Shown: piece after piece, positions 32,872 through 44,391 of the stretch
Numbering within the stretch: position 1 is the stretch's first letter
Layout: each line of letters begins with the position of its first letter
Assembly: GCF_037126465.1 (NCBI RefSeq)
Contig: NC_088206.1
Coordinates: forward strand, 53,300,841-53,364,840
From: Ornithodoros turicata
Taxonomy: Eukaryota > Arthropoda > Arachnida > Ixodida > Argasidae
Direction: 5' to 3'
Length of the DNA: 64,000 nucleotides
Made by a program: the position numbers and the translations under genes
The notes under the pieces: generated by a model
Seen by the model: the letters and a program-made list of their open reading frames with translations, nothing else
Told to the model about the DNA's origin: nothing
Database searches by the model: none

Positions 32872-35450
32872 AACCTCAGCTCTCGGTACATTTTGCGTGA
32901 CACACGGAACCTCAGTGACAAACATGATAAAGAGCAGAATCTGCATTCTAAAAGCAAATGCAAATGCATTGACAAGTTCAAAAAGTTCTGTACTAACTCA
33001 GTTTCACTCATTCTGAAACGATTTGACAAACTCGATGTAGAGAAACACAGCCCTTCATGCACGCTTTCTAGCATGACAACCGCTGTGAAAGCACGGCTCC
33101 AGCCATGCGTTCACACTAACAGCACTTCATATAGAGCAGCAGCATGCGGCGAATAAGAAATATTGGACGAACCTATGACAGGGGGAACAGTACGTGTTTA
33201 TGGTAATAATGTTTGGCCTGCGGTGCATGGTGCCAAACATGGCAATACAAACACAGTATGTAACAGAACATGAGGCAGTGATCTTGTTCGATCCAATAAG
33301 AAGCTCAGTGATGAACTGTACCTGAAGTGCCAGGTACTCAACTTACTTTAAGCACATTTCCAATCACGTACTTTGTATTGTACTTTCCCATTGAGTCCTC
33401 AAGTACCCAACTGGAAATGCCAAGACAAAAAATTTAAATCCTTTTTTGTAGTATACCAAGAGATCATACTAAAAGCACATGACTACAAACACAAGACTAT
33501 CCTCCTACATTGAAAGGAGAACATTCACAGAATACCTAACTGCATACTTCAACAGCTGCTAAAGGACTATAAGCTGCAGACTGCAATCCTCATGACTACA
33601 CTACAGTATTACCACCATACACTGAGAGGATCACTTATAATGTATTGGCGGCATGCCGCTGAAAATTGTTCACTATTTTTTACCTGGAGCTGCAGTTGAT
33701 TCCATATTCGAACACAGAAGTGTTGAATGATATGAGCGCCATAAACATTCTCTATGACAGCATAAACGGCCGACTCCTGTCTCCACACATTTCAATCTCC
33801 CTGACTGGTGTTGGGATACCGGCTACAGTGTTAACTGTCTGTGCTTTATGCCATAACTTATTCATAACCCATGTCGTAGATCTTATAACGCGGCATTGTA
33901 ACCTAAGTGACAGTCAACGCGCGTGGCTTAGGGCAAAGCAACTTTATGTGTACAAAACCTGACGTCTACAAAAGATTTTTGTGATAGTTCGTGGATTGAA
34001 GTGAGGAGCATAACACAAGATCCATGAACCTTGCACGTTTTCCTCTCGTGGTCTTTATTTTTGTTATAGTATTTTGTCACCAACGGGTTAATGTTTCCGG
34101 ATCCAGGGCATTTGCTCACCGTTCGAAAGCTCAAGGTGGACAAATGCTCACAAAGTTTTTCACGTGCCTGTTGTTTTCGCAATTTATGTGTTACGTTTGT
34201 TGGCACAGTGTAATACAAAAATGTTCGTCATAGGAGAATATACTTTGTTGTGACTAGGGAAACATCAAATTTCTGTGTGTGTAATAATAGAGGGCATTTA
34301 TTGATTGTTCATTTACTTCCAAAAATATCTAATAGTTGCCTAACAAGTGCAAAAAGCATATAAATGTGTGTCAGTGCTGCTTTTACAAAATGCTCAATGG
34401 GCTGCTATGGGCTCAATCACCACTTTTACTGTGTGGGGGACAGTTTGTGTGGCACTACTCTACAGGACCACGGTTTGAACCAGTTTGAACCCTATGGTCC
34501 TATGGGAGAGGGGGCTTTCGTCAATACACATTTGGAGGTGGATATCTGGATGTAATAATGAAAGGTACACCGTAACCGGCCATTAGCATTTGGCCCCCGG
34601 CCTCACAAATGCATTTCCGTGCGTCCATTGTTCATTTCCAATAATTTTGAGGAGGAAGATTTCGAATGAATCTCCTACTTAAGGGAGCAATGCGTATGAA
34701 ATGGCGCCTGCAAACCGGACTTTATTTGCTTCAAAAGTATATCTGATGTTTCAAACGATGTGCATACCATGATGGCAAGTTCGCCTGCATACTTGAAATT
34801 TGCAACATGGCGTTCGCGCGAACGTCGTCTGCTCGCTTCCTTCCCGGGGCATTTCTCGACGACTGCCCATGTGTAATCGCGAATTGGGTAACAGTAAATT
34901 TCTTTTTGTTGCTGCTAATCTTATTATGTCTATGATAACTGTCTGGGAGGGATACTTACGTCGGAGTACACCGGTACACCTCCCTCCATGGAGTACACCG
35001 ACGAGCCGGTTGGTGGCTGGTGAAAGATGTTTGAGATATCGTTCGGTATGGCAGTGGTATGTGGTACGGAGCGTTATCCAAAGAAGTATACCTGATTTAT
35101 ATACAGATAATCCATTTAGCTTAATTGCTTTATAAGTACGGATTAACATTTTGTTTCCACGGAAGGAATTTGCGGTAGATGGGGTGAGAAGCGTTAACAA
35201 CTGTAGGGGAACCATTGGAATGGGCGCCGGGTCTAGTGGACGTTAGTAAATTTACGTATAGATGAGGATACGATAATAATAAATATAATTTGAGCAACAA
35301 ACAAGCAGCCAGTATGATATTGCTTCCGTTTGGTGAAGCAGGATGGCCCATACACGTGTACGGGCGGTAACTTCATTAGGGGGTCGCTCGCTCACCCGCA
35401 GGTTTTACATATAAGATTTGATGGCGTGCAATTTTCACAAATTTATCGTT
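32872..35450. other. Intergenic sequence up to the U2 gene, no gene seen
   Basis: Moderately AT-rich with several 60-155 codon ORFs on both strands, none with recognisable motifs. The 60 bp before 35451 (CCGCAGGTTTTACATATAAG) is where an snRNA proximal element would be expected, but I cannot define it. Confidence 0.4.
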
Positions 35451-35640
35451 ATCGCTTCTCGGCCTTTTGGCTAAGATCAAAGTGTAGTATCTGTTCTTAT
35501 CAGCTTAATATCTGATACGAGTCCTATTTGGACTCAAGATATGAAACTTATTTTTGGAATGCGGCGGAGTGCTTGAAGCTTGCTTCACCTCTGCCACGGG
35601 TTGGCCCGGTATTGCAGTACCTCCGGGATCGGCCCACTCC
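35451..35640 (+). ncRNA. U2: U2 spliceosomal snRNA
   Basis: Begins ATCGCTTCTCGGCCTTTTGG, the near-invariant U2 5' end. It carries the branch-site recognition sequence GTAGTA (35484-35489) and CTGTTCTTATCAG (stem IIa). Stem IIb is ACGAGTCC/GGACTC, which differs from other arthropods but pairs well. The Sm site is ATTTTTGG (35550-35557). Stem III is GGAGTGCTTGAAGC...GCTTCACCTC and stem IV is GGCCCGGTATTGCAGTACCTCCGGG. All functional elements are intact, so this is probably an active gene, although animals also carry U2 pseudogenes. Length (~190 nt) is normal. Base-pairs with the intron branch site in the spliceosome. Confidence 0.94.
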
Positions 35641-36167
35641 CCTCATGGGGAGACCATAAATAATCAAAAATCAGAAATATTACTTTGGTTTCAACTAATA
35701 TCGTTTTTTCTGTTTACAGTATCACTCTCATCACTCCCGCCCACAGACAACATTTGCCCAATCTATACATGAACAACACCGAGCACCTTGGATCTGCACA
35801 CCGATAGCTGAGGAAAATTCCTTTCCGCACTGAGAGATGCTGCCATGCAACAAGCTGCGAACAACCAGTGAACGCCCAACTGGCGGCAGATCAACCCCAA
35901 CAACCAACGAGGGATCCAACGATTGTAAATCAGGAACCGCAGACTAGCTGTCTGTTTCATCATTGAATAAACATCCACCCTGTTCCATCGCAAGAGAAGA
36001 GATCGAAGCCCACTTTTCCGCTGCATGAGGTTTCAGAGCAGCTCCTCTGGATACCCCTCTCCCGTGCAAAAGAGGCAGCAGTACCGTCTATCGGAGCCGC
36101 TTTACTCCGGAGAAGGTGCTCAGCAAGGCAAAGCAAAGCAATGCAAAAGCACTTTACTTGTCGACGA

Positions 36168-36425
36168 TCGCATCACCTACAAGCACAGGCTAAGTGTAGA
36201 CCCAGAGCACAAATTCCTTGTGACCATCTTCAAGGTATGCCTCCACTACGGAGAAATGCCCAACGAGTGGAGGCTATCACGAACTGTGCTCATCTCGAAG
36301 AAAGGAGACCCAGGAATAGTGACCAACTGGAGACCTATATCCTTCACTTGTACGATCCACAAACTCTTCGAGGGTTTTCTGGCAGTGCGTGTGCAATCGT
36401 ATATCATCTCCAAAGACATACTTTA
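36168..36425 (+). pseudogene. Non-LTR retrotransposon reverse transcriptase fragment (R2-like)
   Basis: Reads ITYKHRLSVDPEHKFLVTIF, CLHYGEMPNEWRLSRTVLIS, KKGDPGIVTNWRPISFTCTI and HKLFEGFLAVRVQSYI, then TAA. This is RT block 0-1 to 2a of LINE-type elements (EWR...LI-KKGDP...NWRPIS). The YADD active site and everything downstream are missing. Upstream to about 36025 the frame is open but not recognisable. Confidence 0.72.
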
Positions 36426-36429
36426 AAAA

Positions 36430-37413
36430 GGCCTGGGGTACATCCCGCAATCAAAGATGAATGAACAAAGCCAGAGCTAACCAAGGTGACCAATGTCAAC
36501 AACACCTAGATAAAAGGCCTCTTGTGTCCTCTCCACGTGTGCCACGCCGCTCTAGCTGTTTGACGCAATCTTATCTGTTACGGTGTAGTGTGAAGAAGAT
36601 GACGATCAGGCAACATGGGCATTTTAAGGTACATAGCATGTGCTTTTGGCATGTTGTGTTGTGACCCCTCCTGCTTTCTTCGCCGCACAGTAGTTCTCCA
36701 GTGATCCCCTCTTAGGTGTGTTCACCAGGAAGAGTCACTGAACTGCAACGAATCTGGTACTCATTCCACCAGGCCGACTATGTGTCTCTGGCTGCCATGG
36801 CATGGCAACTATTAAGTTGGACCAAAAGTCGTGTCTCCCGTTAGGGTTTAAGCTCGCAATGGTCTTATGCCGAGCTTGCATTTAAAGATAGATGTCTGAA
36901 CTTTGAGTGCACAGTACTAACCAGCCAACATGATCGTCATTATCAGTTAGTAGCTATAACAAGGTGTAAACACCACTTGAGTTTACAGTAAGTAAGTGTT
37001 TGCATTAAGTTAAGTAAACTAAAAACTGCTATCCGTTTCCTCGTTTTGTTGCGCAGTTTCGAAACTGCACTTTCATGCATCACACTGTGTCACGAAGTCT
37101 CACACCACAATGAAGTATCTGGAAAAATGACCAAAGTCAAGAACGATAGAATAGAATGCACTTGACCTTCGCACTTTATCTTTAGTTTTCTCTACTGTTT
37201 TTGAAGCTGCCCAACCCATATGTCTGGACACCAGTTCGTCGCAAATCACCTTCTCCCAGGTGGACTAGGATTCAGAATAAGTCCCTATACAAGAAGATTT
37301 AAAGAATTCGCCAGAAACAAGGATTGAACAAGAAGACAGGAATGATGCATTGTCCTATGTAGACTTGAAAGGCATGCTGCCTGGTATCTGCAATATTGAA
37401 TTTTCTACAGCAA
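36430..37413. other. No recognised feature
   Basis: No conserved ORF, RNA gene or clear repeat seen between the LINE fragment and the hAT MITE. Confidence 0.4.
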
Positions 37414-37421
37414 CTGTGAAC

Positions 37422-38215
37422 CAAGGAAGGGTAATGGTAACGGAAACAGAAACGGTATATTACCGAAATTGGAGATGGTAACGGAAACGCAGACCACGGT
37501 CCCCCATTACCGGAAACAGAAACGGAAACGGAAATTATCGTCCGGTATTGAATTGGGGGAATAGCTATTCCTGTTGTGCGATGGAATTTGGGTGACTTTT
37601 CATTTTTTTTTGTTTTTGTATTTTGATGACTCCATCCCTGTAAGGCTCTAAATACTACACGAGAGCATGGAAACAAAGCGCGGTATTGGATCTCGAAGGT
37701 ACATCCCTGGCTTACCTCGTCCCAGTCCTCATAACTCCATGACATCTACACATGACTGTACTCCACCATAACACGAGGACGACAGCCTACGATTTTTAGT
37801 TACTTATTTTGTAGCTTTTTTAAATTTCATCTGGCCATGGCATGACTACTGAAAGCGTTTGCTTATGAATGCGACACTGGATGAAGGGTACGCCCATCTT
37901 GAGCTGCTGAACTCCGAGTGACTGAAGGCATGTTCCTATATTTTTTTTTAACATTGCAAGATGTGCGCATCCCAACAACGTAAAATTGCTTGTGTAGTGT
38001 GTACGCCTGACATCGAAGCAGCACTTGGGCAAAACGGGGTGCTGATAGAGCCGGACGGGCTGTCCTCCCGCAGCTCTGTAACAGCCGTTCCATTACCGGA
38101 AACAGTAACGGAAACGAAATTGAAAGGCCGGTATCAGAAAGGGATAATGGAAACGAAAATATAGGAGTAACGAAACTGGAAACGCTTACCAAAATACGTC
38201 CGTTATCCTTCCCTG
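37422..38215. mobile_element. Non-autonomous hAT element, 794 bp, perfect 8-bp duplication
   Basis: Flanks are CTGTGAAC at 37414-37421 and 38216-38223. The left end is CAAGGAAGGGTAATGG and the right end reversed is CAGGGAAGGATAACGG. TAACGGAAAC-type words are repeated many times next to both ends (subterminal repeats). No transposase. Confidence 0.88.
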
Positions 38216-38690
38216 CTGTGAACGACCATTGTGCAATGTTTGAGGGTGATCCATCACCACACGTGAGGTTCTCTGTTACAGTGCTCTCTGGCCTCTTTGA
38301 CTTTGCTCCTGCTGGTATGGTGAAGGTCAGGTATCTTCGCTGTCCCAACAGAGTGCCAGACAGAACCTGTGACCATCACGGCATATGTTACACTCGTATA
38401 CTCTCTGTTGTTGTTTGAAAAACTTTTATTTCCCGGAGCTACGAGCGTGTCAAAGACGATGGCAGTGCTAAAGTTTGCGTGCACCTGGCTCAGTGAGCTC
38501 CCGGAGGACAAATGAAGGTGACTTGTTCAACCTGTTTTATGGGTAACCTAGTACCGGCAAGAAATAGCCATTACAGTGCAGAACCTTTGTTTCTTTGCAA
38601 CTATTTTGCATTCCATCTTGCCCCACGCATAGAACTTCGAAAGAGGATAGATCTGCATGACCAGCCAACTCTCTGCCATGTTTGTTGCAG

Positions 38691-38913
38691 ATATGGCGTC
38701 TATCATTCGAAACTGCAAAACGGGCCAAATTTTTTACACTGGAATCTCCTTTACTGGGATGTGGAACCACCGAGACCTATGAGACTCTTGTGCAGCTGAA
38801 ATGTAGTTGATGGGGCAACAAACACTGCTTTAGATAACCTGTGTAAGGTAAACAATGATTTCATTCAAGACCGAGCACAAAAGAAGATCGAAGAAAGGCT
38901 AAAACAGAAATAA
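38691..38913 (+). pseudogene. Exon-like ORFs, unidentified; possibly a broken gene end
   Basis: After TGTTTGTTGCAG an open frame reads FETAKRAKFF and TTETYETLVQLK. A +1 shift at about 38802 gives VDGATNTALDNLCKVNNDFI then QDRAQKKIEERLKQK and TAA (38911-38913). ATTAAA follows at 38943. Alternatively, ATGTAG at 38801-38806 is an acceptor and only the last part is an exon. The coiled-coil-like C-terminus looks protein-like, but I do not recognise the family. Confidence 0.28.
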
Positions 38914-39133
38914 GTGGAATGCATTAGCACCCTTTACTTTCATTAAAAGTTTACTTCGAGCATCTGTGGCTCAGTGTGACATTTTTTTAATGCATGTACT
39001 TGTCATCAGCGCTATAAATTGCTCAAAATGTGCACGTTGTTAATGCTGGAGCAACATAGCACGAAATGTTTAATGGAAATGTGCCGTTTAATTGTGCATG
39101 AAGTATGGGAGCTTCGAAACTCTCATACCTCAG

Positions 39134-39350
39134 ACCTAGAGGGGAAAACAGCAGAAGCCTAATATGTCGAATAATGGGTATATTGTGGAGCCGCCGCAGT
39201 CATGTACGGAATGAAAAATTAAAATATGATAGCAGCAGCTACGTTATTTCTTACGTCAGCTGAAAAGCGACAATCCTGCATGGAAACATTTGTCCTACAG
39301 CGCCTTTCAAAAACCACGTACATACCGAAACCCTCCTACTGCAGGCCTAG
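39134..39350 (+). repeat. Satellite monomer at the left edge of the array
   Basis: One diverged unit (CCTAGAGGGGAAAAC...CCGCCGCAGTCATGTACGG...TTACGTCAGCTGAAAAGCG...) ends at CAGGCCTAG, where the ISL2EU-type element interrupts it. The next monomer resumes at 42911. Confidence 0.85.
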
Positions 39351-39599
39351 CGGGTTTCTTCACATGACGTCACGGAAGCGCGTCGTCTGCTCCGACGCCA
39401 TATTGTGGTACCACCGGATCGGAATATCTGTGCGTGTTGACGACGTTGGCGGACTGTCTTTTGGATAGCTTTCTTCCACAACGGATATACGGCTTCATGT
39501 GTGACAAAAGTGCAAGCAAGAAACATATAGACAGCTTGGACGGTGACGATCTGTCCCATTATCGAGTGAAAATAGAGTTATGCTTTGGCGTTGATCCGT

Positions 39600-40919
39600 A
39601 CCATAAGTCCGTACGCTTTAAAGCGTAGTGACTGTGCACACGATGTGTCATTGTGGCCTCAGGTGGACCATAGTGATATTCACGAATACTTTGTGATGAA
39701 AAATATCTTTATTTCTAAGAAGCAACTCAAGGCAAAGAAGGCACTGGAGGCATACAATTTTTTTTTTTGCAAGTGAGAAACCCGGGCTGAGAGAGATTCA
39801 AGACGATCACATGCTAAAGCTTTCACAGGTGAGAACCTTAATTTGAGTCCTTGATATGCCTTATCGTCACAATGAGGTATCACAACATGAGGATGCTATG
39901 TCTTACAAAAATTTACGAGAACGTTATAATTATACTACGATGATACGATATTGCATGTGGGTGCTACTACTCGAAGTAATTACGGATGAATTACATACTT
40001 TTCAAACAGAAATTATGTTCACTGAAACACTGGTTATTTTGGTGTTCAAAACTCAAGCAGTTCTCTTATTCTTAATTTCTCTATTTGCACATATTGCCTC
40101 GCACAGCGCTGTTGCAGACACATTCACATCACACTAGATGTACGTGCAAAAATTCAAGCAAGCAAGCAAGATTAAGATGTTGAGAGGAAGGGGGGTGTAA
40201 AGTGTGGTCATAGTAAATCACCGAGAACATGCACACTCTACAAGACCTCTTCAAGTTTTCTGTTTCATATTTCCAATGTTTTTGCAGGTGAACCATTCCG
40301 AAGCATTGTCTGCACCACATCTCAAGGTATGGATTTTGATAAAAAAGATTGAGAAGTTGTGACAGCCCCACTGCGACTGCATGTGGCTGCCCGCAGTTTG
40401 CTTCTACCTGGAGGCTGGAGTCCCGAAAGAAAAAAAAAAAAAAAAAACTACACAGACTCGAAGAACAAGAGCCTCCCTGCACACGTCAGGAAAGGCAATG
40501 CTCACCCAGTTGCAAAGATGGATTTCACATCTGCCAAAGCATTTACAGCTCCTACGCCTGACATGATACCACAGCGTTCTTGCTGTGGACGATGAGTAGT
40601 CCAAGTAAAGTTACCATTTTACATAGCAAACGAGAAGCTTGAGCAGCTGCCCAATAAGCGTAGTAGCTGTGTATGACTTAATATTGGTGAGCTCATAGCC
40701 TGCGATACTCATGCCTACTATTATCAGTTGCAATGTCAAACGCTTGTGTATCAGGTAGAGTGTGCAGAGCTTGTGCTCTGGAAAAAGATGAAATCTCTGT
40801 GCAACGGATTTGTAGGAATGATCAACTTCTTGCAGCTGCCAAAAGAAAGGCTGAAGTGTTCTTCAGACATGCTGTTCTCAGAAATGGTGGAAAAGTGGTT
40901 CACCGAACAAAGAAAATAG
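39600..40919 (+). pseudogene. SWIM/YqaJ-type protein of ISL2EU element, decayed exons
   Basis: Recognisable pieces in order: SLDGDDLSHYRVKIELCFGV (39530-39590), WPQVDHSDIHEYFVMKNIF then KKQLKAKKALEAYNFF (39655-39775), VNHSEALSAPHLKVWILIKK and after a stop the SWIM zinc-finger half HCDCM (40285-40385), KMDFTSAKAF (40515-40545), and at 40770-40915 RICRNDQLLAAAKRKAEVFF with VEKWFTEQRK in another frame, matching the YqaJ C-terminal ER-I.-D..F...AE.FF..-LPE. Stops and shifts make it non-functional. The YqaJ domain is exonuclease-like; its role in transposition is not settled. Confidence 0.65.
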
Positions 40920-41605
40920 GAGGACTCTGTGCAGATTAAAGCCTTATGTTGCAGCAGATGTTTGTGAGTGTATTATGCATCATGCATTAAGTCAATAGCG
41001 AATATGTACGATATGTTGGTAATGCAGACTTTATTGGTGCCAAATCATAAAAACCATTTCATCACACATAGAGTTGTTTTCATTCAAGACAGCATATCGT
41101 TACAAGACAAGTCTGTTAACGTCAAAATAAGAATAGCGCTCACTCTAACCACTCGGGAAAAAGGTGCCGACACCAGAATTTCCACTTCAACTTTCCACTC
41201 TTTTCTATATTGCAAATTCCACATTTTCAATGTGGCACCGGCTAGGGTTATCGATCCATACCATTCTAGAGTTAAACCTGAATGTTAGCTGCCAGCTAAT
41301 TATGTTACGACCAGCCACCCTATTTTCAAATGGTCTGTGTGACCGTCACTACCGAATGATGACATGGTCAGACGTTGGTGATGTTGTCTAAAAAAGGAAG
41401 TAACTGTGCAATTTGGACATTCACTTTCTCCTCAAGCCCAAAAGGCTGACGCAGCATTTCCCACTTACGTGGGCATGTCGAATTCAACAGCTTTACTCAG
41501 TACGCTCCTGTTGTATTCATCACCGCATAATTATTTCCAAGCAAAACAGTTGCAAACTGTGTGTCCAGCTAGCAAGATTTGAGAGTACGAGCAACAATGT
41601 CCAGA

Positions 41606-42404
41606 TTAATCTCTAGGCACGACTGAGTTACAGAGATTCGTTAGAGCACAGCACAAGACAGCAATTTTGTCGATCAGTGATTTACCATCCTTAGATGCCC
41701 TCAATAGCTGAACCGATCGACAACGTTTCAAAATCACGTACTTGTTCCTAACCAGTCCGATCACTCTTTCAGCATGGGTCCGGACGTTTGCAAGCTGTTT
41801 CATGTGCTCAACTTCATTGGCACTCAATGGACGCTTTCCCCTGTTGAATGGTGGAATGTAAAGAGAGCCCTTGCATACAAATCCGTAGTCTCAGGCGCAT
41901 GAGGAACACCATCATTTCTTCAAAACTTGTTAAGGTGTTGGCACAGGTTTGCTGCATATGCTGTTCCAAAATATTGGACACTTGCATGAGGACCAGAAAT
42001 GATGGTAGTTCAGTGTACAAGGACACTTTGTTGCGTCACTTTGCAGTGCCTCCTCTGTGAATTTCGTTGCCTTTACTGTGTCTCTAAGCTGGCAAGTTCC
42101 TGCACTATGGTGCACAAGCTCTCCTTCCATCTTTGTGATGTCAGCACATGTCAATCCAGTTTGGCATCCTGTGCAAAGAAAAAGAAAATAACATGAGATG
42201 GTAGTCTATCAGTAGTTATTAATGATCTTCTGGATATCTCGTGCCTACAGCTGACTGAAGCTGCTTGAGCCTTTTGTTGCGGCTTCCATTAGTGGTAGCA
42301 CCTCTGCTGTCATAGCCTAAATGCAGGCAAGGTGCCCAATCAGGGTTGCATTCGTCGAAGAGTTGTGATGGAGATCCTGCAAATTGTCCAGTTACATTGT
42401 CCAT
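41606..42404 (-). pseudogene. DDE_Tnp_4 (Harbinger/ISL2EU) transposase, internally deleted
   Basis: Reads, 5' to 3' on the - strand: NPDWAPCLHLGYDS (linker), GLPSFLVLMQVSNILEQ-like text and LTSFEEMMVFLMRLRL (HTH_Tnp_4 helix-turn-helix), then directly the domain end RTHAERVIGLVRNKYVIL and IDKIAVLCCALTNLCNSVVP. The central DDE catalytic part (~150 residues) is missing between about 41860 and 41830, and frames change. Cannot catalyse transposition alone. Confidence 0.75.
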
Positions 42405-42910
42405 TTAGTTTTGAAGTGTGTAGATGATAGGATGTGTGTGAGGGGAGCGGACGAACAGTCAGTACAAACGTGCAAGAGATCCTGCAACTACTCAAGATGC
42501 AAACTGTGGAAGATCATTCTTCACATGGGACAAAGGAGCATTTACAGCAACCCGCACAGAGTGTTCAAAGATACAGAATGGGGCACCATTATGTTGGTGA
42601 TGGTCAGGTCTTGTTGTTTATGCGTGACAACCATTCACGGCAACGCCTTTTTGAGAACTTCCGTGTCTTTTGACTGGTTTAGTTCGGTCTTTTGAAGAAG
42701 TGAGGGTCTGGCTGATTGCTCCTAGCCTTCAGCTTCTTCATCTGAGTGCGATTACTGCACCCGATAATGTCACAAAATCCCATGAGGAAAGAATCAGCGG
42801 GTAAAAATCACAGCGTAAGCCTTGAGAAAGTACGCAGCAGAGCGGCGATGGTACCACAAAATCGCGACCGGTCCCAGCATGCCTCATTTCAGTGACGTAG
42901 TTGAATAGCT

Positions 42911-44209
42911 CCTAGAGGAAGAACACGCGAGCGGAAACCTGTCGAATAATAAGTTGATTGTGGCGCCGCCGCAGTCATGTACGGAATGAAAACTAAAATA
43001 GATAACAGCAGTTACGTTATTTTTTACTACAGCTGAAAACCGACAATCCAGTATGGAAACATTTGTCCTACAGCGCCGTCCAAAAACCACTTGCATAACG
43101 AAACCATCTTACTTCAGGTCTAGAGAAAAAACACGTGAGCCGAAACGTGTCGCATAATGGATTGATTGTGGCGCCGCCGCAGTCATGTACGGAATGAAAA
43201 ACTAAAATAGATAACAGCAGTTACGCTATTTTTTACGTCAGCTGAAAAGCGACAATCCTGCATGGAAAGATTTGTCCTACAACGCCTTCCAAAAACCACG
43301 TGCATAACGAAACCGTCTTACTTCAGGCCAGGCTATGCAGCCCTAGAGGAAAAACACGTGAGCCGAAATGTATCGAATAATGGATTGATTGTGGCGCCGC
43401 CGCAGTCATGTACGGAATGAAAAGCTAAGATATGATAGCAGCAGTTACGTTATTTTTTACGTCAGCTGAAAAGCGACAATCCTGCATGGAAAGATTTGTC
43501 CTACAACGCCTTCCAAAAACCACGTGCATAACGAAACCGTCTTACATCAGGCCTAGAGGAAAAACACGTGAGCCGAAACGTGTCGAATAATGGGTCGATT
43601 GTGGCGCCGCCGCAGTCATGTACGGAATGATAAACTAAAATATGATAGCAGCAGTTACGCTATTTTTTACGTCAGCTCAAAAGCGACAATCCTGTGTGGA
43701 AACATTTGTTCTACAGCGCCTTCCAAAAACCACGTGCATAACGAAACCGTCTTACTTCAGGCCTAGAGGAAAAACACGTGAGCCGAAACGTGTCGCATAA
43801 TGGGTCGATTGTGGCGCCGCCGCAGTCATGTACGGAACGATAAACTAAAATATGATAGCAGCAGTTACGCTATTTTTTACGTCAGTTGAAAAGCGACAAT
43901 CCCGCATGGAATCATTTGTCCTACAGCGCCTTCAAAAAACCACGTGCATATCGACACCCTCTTACTTCAGGCCTAGAGAGAAAACACGTGAGCCGAAACG
44001 TGTCGAATAATGGGTCGATTGTGGCGCCGCCGCAGTCATGTACGGAATGATAAACTAAAATATGATAGCAGCAGTTACGTTATTTTTTACGTCAGCTGAA
44101 AAGCGACAATCCTGCATGGAAAGATTTGTCCTACAACGCCTTCCAAAAATCACGTGCATAACGAAACCGTCTTACATCAGGCCTAGAGGAAAAACACGTG
44201 AGCCGAAAC
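42911..44209 (+). repeat. Satellite array, block 1 (~6 units)
   Basis: Head-to-tail ~210-bp units. Landmarks per unit: CCTAGAGGAAAAACACGTGA, GCGCCGCCGCAGTCATGTAC, TTTTTTACGTCAGCT, GCGACAATCC and CCACGTGCATAACGAAACC. The first unit is more diverged (GAAGAACACGCGAGCGG). A unit with the GGCCAGGCTATGCAGCCC insert begins at 43328. The block ends at GCCGAAAC, the target duplication of the next transposon. Confidence 0.95.
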
Positions 44210-44310
44210 CACTGATCTCGATTGTAAAAGGCTGGATCGCGGACAGGGAGCGCGAGCGTGAAGAAACCGGCCGCCATCTTACGGTGCCCACAACAGTCGC
44301 CGCAGCGATC

Positions 44311-44391
44311 ATGGCAACTTCTTGCAATTACGGTCGTACCAACCGTACTGGCAAGGTTACAGGGCCTAAATTTATACAGGTGAGTCACTCT
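44311..44391 (+). pseudogene. Putative first exon of the transposon's gene
   Basis: ATG at 44311 then ATSCNYGRTNRTGKVTGPKF, with a consensus donor GTGAGT after TTTATACAG. In copy 2 (reverse strand, 63060-63140) the same exon is recognisable. Cys plus YGxTNR resembles the start of a THAP domain but lacks the second Cys. Product unknown. Confidence 0.35.

Larger units (their letters stand above)
39351..42910. mobile_element. ISL2EU/Harbinger-like DNA transposon, 3.56 kb, decayed, inside satellite
   Basis: Related termini: TTCTTCACATGACGTCACGG on the left and, reversed, TTCAACTACGTCACTGAAAT on the right, both followed inward by TTGTGGTACCA. CCTAG of the satellite is present on both sides, so the duplication is 2-5 bp and edges are accurate to about 5 bp. 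Two convergent gene remnants: a SWIM/YqaJ-type protein (+) and a DDE_Tnp_4 transposase (-). That pairing is characteristic of ISL2EU-type elements (established knowledge). Confidence 0.78.

Noticed and set aside
34751..35215. 154-codon ORF on the - strand upstream of U2
   Set aside because: An overlapping + strand ORF of similar length exists. Composition is Arg/Cys/Thr-rich noise with no recognisable motif.
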